Of a DNA stretch of 28,881 bases, positions 22,944 to 28,881 are shown piece after piece. The notes beneath the pieces were generated by a model. It had not been told where the DNA came from. It saw only the letters and a list, made by a program, of their open reading frames with translations, and ran no database searches. The translations under genes were made by a program, and so were the position numbers. How positions within the stretch are numbered: position 1 is the first letter of the stretch; every line of letters begins with the position of its first letter. The stretch covers positions 1 to 28,881 of IMG/VR virus record IMGVR_UViG_3300013005_000126. One strand, written 5' to 3'. This DNA comes from a virus.

Positions 22944-24694
22944 AAAATTTAGTTGTATTTTTGTTAATTTTTTTGCCGTTTCTAGGAATTTCACAATCAG
23001 TGAATTCTCCTTCGGCATCTTCATACAGCCAAAATACAGCTAATCAATTAGTTTCGGGATTTTCATTATCAAATTTTAATTTGAGCTCGACATTATTAGT
23101 TACGATTGGATTAGTAAATCCTCCGATAGGTACAACATTAAGATTAAACGTAACAAGCAATGTTACTGCAAGTACGGGATATTCACTTACGTCTAATTTT
23201 ACTCGCGTTAGTTTTACCGGCACACAAGCTAATATAAATACAGTGCTTTCTTCTTTACGCATTAACACAGGGTCAGCTCCTGGCAATGTTTATATTGCTG
23301 TAACAGCTACTGTTAATCCTACTGGTTATTTTTATTTTCCGCCTAATGGTCATTTTTACAGACCTTTAACTTGGCCAGCTGGAGCTAGTTATACGGGTAC
23401 GAGTAGTAATGTATATACAAATATTAAAACATTAGCATCTCAACAAAGTTTTAAAGGGCAATTGGGTTATTTATTAACTATCACTTCTCAGGACGAACAA
23501 AACTTTGTTCAAGCAAATGTACCTGGTAATAATATTTTATTTGCTTTGACAGATGCAGGTCAAGAAGGCAGATGGAGAATTGATGCCGGCCCAGAAAATG
23601 GCACTATAATAAAAACAAGTAATTCAGGCGGACTTGTAGCTGGAAAATATAATAATTGGTGTAGTGGCGAACCAAATAACTGGGGGTCGGGTGAAAATTA
23701 TGCCGTTACTAAATGGGGTGGAGGTAATTGTTGGAATGACTTTGGACCACCTGCTTCTTCATTTCCTGGTTCAGTCAGTGGATATGTTGTTGAATACGGA
23801 ACATGGTCAGATCCTGCAGACCAAACCTTTACAGATTTTTATACTGGATTTGTAACGCATCAAATTTCATGTACTGCATTACAAACACCTAATTCTCCGA
23901 CTGCTGTTAATAATTCTAGAACAAGTCCAGGGCCTGTTACATTATCTGCTACTGCTACCTCGGGCCAAACTATAGATTGGTATGCTAATCCTTTTGGAGG
24001 AAATCCAATAGCAACAGGTACTTTTTCATATACTACACCGTCAATATCAACTACAACAAAATACTATGCCCAAGCAAGAAATATAACTACGGGCTGTTTA
24101 AGTAATACTAGAACTGAAGTAACAGCATCTATAGGTATTAGTGAAAAAATAACTGGAGTAGTTAAAATACCTGTAGGGCTAGTTAACAGACCAATTCTTA
24201 AACTTTATATTGTAGAAGGCGGTATAGAAACATTAATCGAAACTGTAACTGTAAATTCTGACGGAACATATACATTAAGTCCGACAAAGCATAATGTAAC
24301 ATATAAAATTATTCCAGAGTTTAATTTATATTCATTATCTTTAACTGATTTTAATAATGTTTTTTCTGAAGCACGTAATCAAAATACACCTAATAATTTA
24401 CCAATTGGCTTAGTTTTAAATAATGGATTAAAGTTAAAAGCCGGAGATATTGATAATAACGGATATATTAATATTGCAGATGCGTATCTTATAGGCGCTA
24501 ATTTAACTGGTATGGTTTTATTTAAAAAAGTATTGTGGTTTACAGCATCCAACTATGATTTAATTAACATAGTAAATTTTAATACTATCCAATCTCAAGA
24601 ACATTTTACTATTAATTTTACAACTACAAATATAGTTCTTAACATAAAATATATTATTAAAGGAGATGCAGATTTATCGTCATCATCTAATTAA
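22940..24694 (+). CDS. Secreted C-type-lectin/Ig/dockerin-like protein, apparently C-terminally truncated
   Basis: A 584-residue exported protein. Signal peptide 1-19 (GIS-Q). Residues 30-125 are a beta-rich domain. About 130-287 are a C-type lectin-like domain: ALTDAGQEGRWRIDAGPENG, NNWCSGEPNNWGSGENYA, CWNDF and GYVVEYG. About 315-395 are an Ig-like domain ending in Cys (TKYYAQARNITTGCLS). About 400-460 are a carboxypeptidase-regulatory-like sandwich. Residues 503-525 are dockerin-like (GDIDNNGYINIADAYLIGAN). Residues 503-579 match residues 294-379 of the 17042 product, which then continues into a cohesin-like domain and a T9SS signal; this protein stops ten residues after GDADLSSSSN begins. 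Carbohydrate or surface binding is the likely role. Coupled to the preceding barrel gene. Confidence 0.82.
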   Translation: MKNLVVFLLIFLPFLGISQSVNSPSASSYSQNTANQLVSGFSLSNFNLSSTLLVTIGLVNPPIGTTLRLNVTSNVTASTGYSLTSNFTRVSFTGTQANINTVLSSLRINTGSAPGNVYIAVTATVNPTGYFYFPPNGHFYRPLTWPAGASYTGTSSNVYTNIKTLASQQSFKGQLGYLLTITSQDEQNFVQANVPGNNILFALTDAGQEGRWRIDAGPENGTIIKTSNSGGLVAGKYNNWCSGEPNNWGSGENYAVTKWGGGNCWNDFGPPASSFPGSVSGYVVEYGTWSDPADQTFTDFYTGFVTHQISCTALQTPNSPTAVNNSRTSPGPVTLSATATSGQTIDWYANPFGGNPIATGTFSYTTPSISTTTKYYAQARNITTGCLSNTRTEVTASIGISEKITGVVKIPVGLVNRPILKLYIVEGGIETLIETVTVNSDGTYTLSPTKHNVTYKIIPEFNLYSLSLTDFNNVFSEARNQNTPNNLPIGLVLNNGLKLKAGDIDNNGYINIADAYLIGANLTGMVLFKKVLWFTASNYDLINIVNFNTIQSQEHFTINFTTTNIVLNIKYIIKGDADLSSSSN

Positions 24695-24751
24695 AGTAAT
24701 TCTATTAATATAAGTATAGATATTTTAGAAGATATTGACTCTCCTACATAA
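24695..24751 (+). pseudogene. Possible in-frame remnant of the lectin gene's lost C-terminus
   Basis: Directly after the TAA at 24692-24694 the same frame stays open for 18 codons, reading SNSINISIDILEDIDSPT, to a second TAA at 24749-24751. In the homologous 17042 product the matching position leads into strand-like FKGRLDVDIPNT. This may be leftover coding sequence after truncation, or chance in AT-rich DNA. Confidence 0.25.
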
Positions 24752-24761
24752 TTATAATAAA
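24752..24761 (+). promoter_or_regulatory. TTATAATAAA element before the neck genes
   Basis: Fourth gene-proximal copy of the 10-mer, 10 bases before the ATG at 24772. It begins the neck and tail-completion transcript or marks its translation start. Confidence 0.3.
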
Positions 24762-24771
24762 TAGAATTATA

Positions 24772-25935
24772 ATGAGCGGATTAACAATAGATATTCCAAT
24801 TTGGTCAGGGACATGTACATTTGCCCCAGGTCAGACTCCTTTTGGATATTATGATTATGATTATCAATTTTCAATTACTGCTCCTAAGGTAGCAGACTTT
24901 TGTGCTAGAAGATTAGGATATCCTATGATGGACGTAGAACTTCAATCTGGGTCTTTTTTTGCATGCTTTGAACAAGCCACAACAGAATTTGGAAATATTA
25001 TTAACGAATATAATGTCGTTGATAATTTTATTAATTTACAAGGTGGTGCAATTGGTTCTAATACAAATTTATCACAAACAACGATAGCGCCTAGTTTAGG
25101 ACGTGTACTTCAAATAGCTAAAGAATATGGAAGCGAAGCAGGTGTAGGTGGTCGAATTACATGGAGATCAGGTAGTATAGCAGTATATACAGGACAGCAG
25201 AATTATAATATCAATGCATCGTTTAGAGATGTTGAGCATCCAAATGAAAATATCGAAATAAAAAGAATTTTTCATGATGGCCCTCCGGCGATTGTAAGAT
25301 ATTTTGACCCCTTTGTAGGAACAGGTATGGGTTCGCAACAAATGCTTCAGTCTTTTGGATGGGGAAGTTATTCTCCAGGCGTTTCATTTTTAATGATGCC
25401 AATGTATTCTGATTTATTAAGATTACAAGCAATTGAATTTAATGATACAATAAGAAGATCATCTTATTCATTTGAATTAATTAATAATCAATTAAAATTA
25501 TTTCCTATACCGACATATAATTTTAATTTATATTTTCAGTATATTTTAGAATCGGACAGAAATTCATTAGATAATATTATTACAACGGGCGTTGTTTCTG
25601 ATATGAGTAATGCTCCTTATAATAATATACAATATAGTGATATAAATGATATAGGTAAACAATGGATATTAAAATATACATTAGCATTAGCTAAAGAAAC
25701 GTTGGGCAATGTACGAAATAAATATTCATCAATACCAATTCCAAACTCAGAAATAACATTAAATGGTGCTGATTTAGTTAGTCAAGGAAGAGAAGAACAA
25801 ACAACATTAGCAACAGATTTAAGAGGTGCATTAGATAAGATGTCTAGGAAAGTTCAACTAGAAAATCAACAAGCAGAAAGTATTGCAATGCAAGATACAT
25901 TAAGTAAGATACCTCTTAAAATTTATGTAGGTTAA
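24772..25935 (+). CDS. gp13: Neck protein (T4 gp13-like)
   Basis: A head-completion protein that binds below the portal and makes the filled head ready for tail attachment. The C-terminal region GKQWILKYTLALAKETLGNVRNKY, followed by PNSEITLNGADLVSQGREE, closely follows T4 gp13 (RWVKKYTTALFKKQWGTNLKKYEG..LPGGVTLNGQ). The LFPIPTYNFNLYFQYI strand region and the final KIPLKIYVG also fit. At 387 residues it is longer than T4 gp13 (309). The N-terminal 60 residues include YPMMDVELQSGSFFACFEQATTEF, the usual early helical segment. It opens a gp13, unknown, gp14, gp15 cluster. Confidence 0.92.
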   Translation: MSGLTIDIPIWSGTCTFAPGQTPFGYYDYDYQFSITAPKVADFCARRLGYPMMDVELQSGSFFACFEQATTEFGNIINEYNVVDNFINLQGGAIGSNTNLSQTTIAPSLGRVLQIAKEYGSEAGVGGRITWRSGSIAVYTGQQNYNINASFRDVEHPNENIEIKRIFHDGPPAIVRYFDPFVGTGMGSQQMLQSFGWGSYSPGVSFLMMPMYSDLLRLQAIEFNDTIRRSSYSFELINNQLKLFPIPTYNFNLYFQYILESDRNSLDNIITTGVVSDMSNAPYNNIQYSDINDIGKQWILKYTLALAKETLGNVRNKYSSIPIPNSEITLNGADLVSQGREEQTTLATDLRGALDKMSRKVQLENQQAESIAMQDTLSKIPLKIYVG

Positions 25936-25946
25936 TAAGATATCAT

Positions 25947-26306
25947 ATGAAAAATACAAAAATAATTAAAGAAGAAGAATTACCATTTTACGAATGTTTT
26001 GTAGTCGTGAAAATAAAAAAAGAAAAAACGTCCTTATCCGATGCATATGACGAAATTAGAGCAATACCTTATATTGTAACGGCTCAACCAAAGCATTCGG
26101 ATATTATAGATTCTAGAAGTAGTGATATATTTGAATATGCTCAATTGCAAATTAAATTTTTATCAAATCTTCAAGCACCTGAAGAAACATTAAACATGAT
26201 TAAAACGGCAGCATTACACGGTGTAGGAGATTCATTAAAATATAAAGTTACTGGATTAGTTGGTTTAATTTTAAGGCCAAATTCACTTAAATTATTAGAA
26301 AAATAA
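25947..26306 (+). CDS. Small ferredoxin-like-fold candidate between gp13 and gp14
   Basis: A 119-residue protein with strand-helix-strand-strand-helix-strand order: YECFVVVKIKKEK, LSDAYDEIRAIPYIVTAQP, then FEYAQLQIKFLSN and a final helix/strand. This reads like a ferredoxin-type small domain. No motif assigns an enzyme activity. It starts 11 bases after gp13 and ends one base before gp14. A structural role at the head-tail joint is inferred from that position; T4 has no gene between 13 and 14. Confidence 0.7.
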   Translation: MKNTKIIKEEELPFYECFVVVKIKKEKTSLSDAYDEIRAIPYIVTAQPKHSDIIDSRSSDIFEYAQLQIKFLSNLQAPEETLNMIKTAALHGVGDSLKYKVTGLVGLILRPNSLKLLEK

Positions 26307-26307
26307 A

Positions 26308-26832
26308 ATGGCATTATTTGGTTCAGCTCGTGACGTTTCTATTATAACGAAATTTAACAGAGAATTAGTATATAAGTTAGTTGATACTGAAGTAGGATAT
26401 TATAAGTTCGCTTTAGACCAATCGCGTGTTAATTTATACGGAGAAGGAGTATCTAGAGTATATTATCAGCCAGTAAGAACACCTATATATATTAATAGAA
26501 ATCAAACAGATGCAATACAAACAGACGCTGGTGTTGACGTAGAAGTAAACTTAGAATTTTATTTATTAAGAGATACAATGCTAACATTAAACATTGTACC
26601 TGAATTGGGAGATGTTATTAACTGGGATAATACTTACTATGAAATTGATACTGTTACAGAAAATCAATACTTTGGCGGTAAAAATCCTGATACATGGATT
26701 AAAGGTGATACTTTCGGAACGTCATTATCATTTATTTGTAATGGCCATCAAATAAGAGAAAGTCAACTTCAATTATTAGATCTTAATTTTGGGACTAATT
26801 CTGAAGATTATGATTTACCACTTAACATTTAA
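26308..26832 (+). CDS. gp14: Neck protein (T4 gp14-like)
   Basis: A head-completion protein that, with gp13, forms the collar where the tail docks. The 174-residue protein is shorter than T4 gp14 (256). It has the family's beta-rich layout: an early helix (IITKFNRELVYKLVDTEVGYY), NLYGEGVSRVYYQPVRTPIY, a central VDVEVNLEFYLLRDTMLTLN and GDVINWDNTYYEIDTVTENQY. The last segment describes a strand-turn-strand also seen in T4 gp14 (LEIYLETNQQYGG-type context). Position between gp13- and gp15-like genes strongly supports the call. Confidence 0.85.
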   Translation: MALFGSARDVSIITKFNRELVYKLVDTEVGYYKFALDQSRVNLYGEGVSRVYYQPVRTPIYINRNQTDAIQTDAGVDVEVNLEFYLLRDTMLTLNIVPELGDVINWDNTYYEIDTVTENQYFGGKNPDTWIKGDTFGTSLSFICNGHQIRESQLQLLDLNFGTNSEDYDLPLNI

Positions 26833-26837
26833 ATTTT

Positions 26838-28004
26838 ATGGCAAAGGAAATATTTAAACGTCAAAATCAATACAGAGATAATATTAAGCCCGATGTAAGA
26901 GTTAATCAAGTTGCAAATACTGAAAATTTGCGAGCTGTTAGATTAGGTTTATATGACGTAGATAATGCAATTAAATGGCACTTGGAAAATGTAGTTAATC
27001 TGCAAATAGATTCAAGTCAAGGATTAAAACAAGTACCAGTAATATTTGCTACGCCAGAAAAATGGGTATCTGCTCAAACCCAAGGATTTATTAGAGATAA
27101 TAACGATAAGATAATGACGCCTGTAGTTGTTTTAAATAGAACGGGTGTTGATCAACGACAAGATTATGTAAAAAATGAAGTATTAAAGAACGAAGGAAAT
27201 CAGTGGTTATTTGAAAAAAAATATTCACAAAAAAATAAATATACTCCTTTTAATGTTTTAACAAACACGACCCCTTTAAGAGAATTTTATTTATTAGATA
27301 TACCTAGATTTATTAATGTAACATACAATGTAATTGTTTGGACTGAGTTTATCGAACAAATGAATGACCTAGTAGAACAAATAATGTTTTTTAACGGCAC
27401 TGCATTTGGGGATACTCAAAAATATCCAACAACAATATCATCACCTTCATTTGAATTAAGTAATGATATTGGGAGTGATAGATTCGTAAAAACAACATTT
27501 GAATTTACTGTTAAAGCATATTTAATAAACGAAGACGCTAGAAATAGACCAACCGTTCAAAAAATAATACCTGCAAATAAAGTAGTTATTAATTTCTTTG
27601 AATCAAGTAACTTATTAGATAGTATGACATCGGGTACGGGCAAGACATCTGTTATATCTGGTAATATTATAGGTTCTCCAACAGAAAGAAGTAGCCAAAG
27701 CGGAAATGCTTTAAATGAAGAATCGTTAGTATATATTAATTCAAATAAAACTAAAATAGCGGTATATTTAACAAACGACTCTGCTATAATAAATAATGCA
27801 ACAATATTAGAAGCGCCTCCAGCATTAACGCCGACAACTAAAAATTCATTTTATTATTTTATTAACGGGCAAAATATACCTTCGACATATATAATATCAT
27901 TTACGCAAGTTGGAAATAATATTGTAATAATATTTGATATAGCATCTTTAGGGTATGGACTTTCTGCTACGGATGAAATTTTTATAATTGGTAAATTTTT
28001 ATAA
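26838..28004 (+). CDS. gp15: Tail terminator/sheath stabiliser (T4 gp15-like) with extra C-terminal domain
   Basis: Caps the tail tube and sheath and joins the tail to the neck. Residues about 40-250 follow T4 gp15: NLQIDSSQGLKQVPVIFATPEKW (like RVPITYASKEHF), IMTPVVVLNRTGV, then FINVTYNVIVWTEFIEQMND and LVEQIMFFNGTAFGD (like MIYELSIFTRYEDDMFQIVEQILPYF), and RFVKTTFEFTVKAYLI. T4 gp15 ends at 272 residues; here about 120 more residues follow after PTVQKIIPANK, ending in a beta domain FYYFINGQNIPSTYIISF ... SATDEIFIIGKF that looks like an added surface or connector domain. The gene follows gp14 by 5 bases. Confidence 0.85.
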   Translation: MAKEIFKRQNQYRDNIKPDVRVNQVANTENLRAVRLGLYDVDNAIKWHLENVVNLQIDSSQGLKQVPVIFATPEKWVSAQTQGFIRDNNDKIMTPVVVLNRTGVDQRQDYVKNEVLKNEGNQWLFEKKYSQKNKYTPFNVLTNTTPLREFYLLDIPRFINVTYNVIVWTEFIEQMNDLVEQIMFFNGTAFGDTQKYPTTISSPSFELSNDIGSDRFVKTTFEFTVKAYLINEDARNRPTVQKIIPANKVVINFFESSNLLDSMTSGTGKTSVISGNIIGSPTERSSQSGNALNEESLVYINSNKTKIAVYLTNDSAIINNATILEAPPALTPTTKNSFYYFINGQNIPSTYIISFTQVGNNIVIIFDIASLGYGLSATDEIFIIGKFL

Positions 28005-28013
28005 TTATAATAT

Positions 28014-28400
28014 ATGGCATTAAAAATAAAAAATGATCAACTATTATATCCACTATCAGGCGGGTTTTCTGGCTCATTTAATGGAGACGGTAGTGGGCTT
28101 ATTAATTTATCAATAAGTGAATTTCAAATATCTTCTGGGAGTGTTAGTGCTAGTGTCAATATAATTGGGGATTTATTTTTAATTAAATCTGCTAGTGCTG
28201 AATTTATGTCTATAACTTCAAATACTACTACAATAACGAATGATATATTTATAATAAAAAATAATAATAATATACCTGTATATACTGTAAGTGAAAGTAT
28301 AGTTTATCTTGCTACTCAATCAGCTGAACTAACCGGGCCTACAATAGCCGGTGGGATGTACTTTACTTCTTCGTCTTTTTATGTAGGTTTAGAAAATTAA
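28014..28400 (+). CDS. Small fibre-like structural protein
   Basis: A 128-residue Ser/Ile/Asn-rich protein with GGFSGSFNGDGSGLINLSIS near its N-terminus, the same GSFxGSFxGDG-type unit used at the start of many phage fibre modules, and SGSVSASVNIIGDLFLIKSASAEFMSI afterward. No enzyme motif, signal peptide or membrane segment is visible. It starts 9 bases after the gp15-like gene and precedes another fibre-type gene, so it probably belongs to the tail or neck appendages; the exact role is unknown. Confidence 0.65.
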   Translation: MALKIKNDQLLYPLSGGFSGSFNGDGSGLINLSISEFQISSGSVSASVNIIGDLFLIKSASAEFMSITSNTTTITNDIFIIKNNNNIPVYTVSESIVYLATQSAELTGPTIAGGMYFTSSSFYVGLEN

Positions 28401-28435
28401 TATAAGTTGTGATAAAATTAAAAACAGTAACATAT

Positions 28436-28445
28436 TTATAATAAA
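28436..28445 (+). promoter_or_regulatory. TTATAATAAA element before the last gene
   Basis: Copy of the recurrent 10-mer, 16 bases before the ATG at 28462 in a 61-base gap. Confidence 0.3.
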
Positions 28446-28461
28446 TTAATAATAAAACAAC

Positions 28462-28881
28462 ATGGCAACTTGGAAAAAGGTCATTGTCTCTGGTAGTGCG
28501 GCTAATCTATCAACATTATCTGTAGACAATTTAACATCCGGGCAAGTAGTAATAGGCGGCGGAACGAGTAATTTATCTACTACGGCTATTAATGGTACCG
28601 GAAATATAGTCGCGACAACAGGGGCTACAGGATTAGTAGCATCAGGTTCATTCAGTGGATCATTTCAAGGTAATTTTGTTGGAACGACAGATTTGCCTGA
28701 TTTAACTCATGGTACTGGTATATCAGCATTTACATATGATGGTGCTACAACAGCAACGGTAGCAGTTAGTGGTGCAGCTACATTAAGTGTAAATAATATT
28801 TCAAAATGGACGGGCGCAGCATTTGCCAATTCATCGTTAACAGACAATGGTACTACTATTACTGGTGCTACTTCAATACAA
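28462..28881 (+). CDS. N-terminal part of a fibre/tail structural protein (runs off window)
   Basis: The ATG at 28462 opens a frame that stays open to the last base, giving 140 codons of an incomplete gene. It begins MATWKKVIVSGSAANLSTL, a start I associate, from memory, with large fibre-type proteins of aquatic T4-like phages, then continues in Ser/Thr/Gly/Ala-rich repeats including GSFSGSFQGNFVGT and LPDLTHGTGISAFTYDG. The same GSFSGSF unit is in the preceding small gene. The full length and the C-terminal domain are outside the window. Confidence 0.85.
   Translation, partial: MATWKKVIVSGSAANLSTLSVDNLTSGQVVIGGGTSNLSTTAINGTGNIVATTGATGLVASGSFSGSFQGNFVGTTDLPDLTHGTGISAFTYDGATTATVAVSGAATLSVNNISKWTGAAFANSSLTDNGTTITGATSIQ

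Noticed and set aside
22940-24694. Diversity-generating retroelement targeting the C-type lectin
   Set aside because: No reverse transcriptase, no second near-copy of the lectin sequence, and the lectin lies mid-protein rather than at the C-terminus.
1-28881. CRISPR array, insertion sequence, integrase or attachment site
   Set aside because: No spaced direct repeats outside coding repeats, no transposase or integrase motifs; consistent with a lytic T4-like phage.

Overview
This is an AT-rich, single-direction stretch of a T4-like (contractile-tailed) phage genome; every gene I support is on the + strand. The host is most likely a member of the Bacteroidota. Six secreted proteins have signal peptides, most ending in the Bacteroidota-style ...A-Q junction. 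One (17042..18949) ends in a type IX secretion (T9SS) C-terminal sorting domain, a system confined to Bacteroidota. Almost no start codon has a Shine-Dalgarno sequence; starts are preceded by A/T-rich tracts instead.

Layout. (1) 1..1590: the end of an unknown gene, a Cys-rich unknown protein, and two small membrane/coiled-coil proteins that look like a spanin pair. (2) 1592..12716: packaging and head module in T4 order but without sheath and tube genes: large terminase (gp17), portal (gp20), four or five unknown head/core-like proteins, prohead protease (gp21), scaffold (gp22) and major capsid protein (gp23). Terminators follow 9809 and 12716. Several core proteins and the capsid protein carry (L/I)-x-E cleavage-like sites, as expected for gp21 maturation. 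(3) 12918..13926: PhoH-like ATPase with two tiny translationally coupled genes. (4) 13984..16373: a small virion/baseplate-type protein and a fibre with 17 tandem 17-residue NTAIG repeats. (5) 16470..24694: an unusual block mixing lysis genes (holin candidate, GH19 endolysin) with five exported proteins: a small unknown protein, a multidomain T9SS cargo, a CsgG-like protein, an outer-membrane beta-barrel candidate with a low-complexity linker, and a C-type-lectin/Ig/dockerin-like protein that appears to have lost its C-terminus. (6) 24772..28881: neck and tail-completion genes (gp13-, gp14- and gp15-like) and fibre-type genes, the last running off the window.

The head module makes, packages and matures the capsid; the neck genes close it and join it to the tail. 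The lysis genes act at the end of infection. The exported block is the most interesting part. It looks like a phage-encoded set of surface and secretion proteins that would remodel the outside of the infected cell or, less likely, be recruited to virions. All functional calls rest on reading motifs and gene order by eye; no database search was possible.
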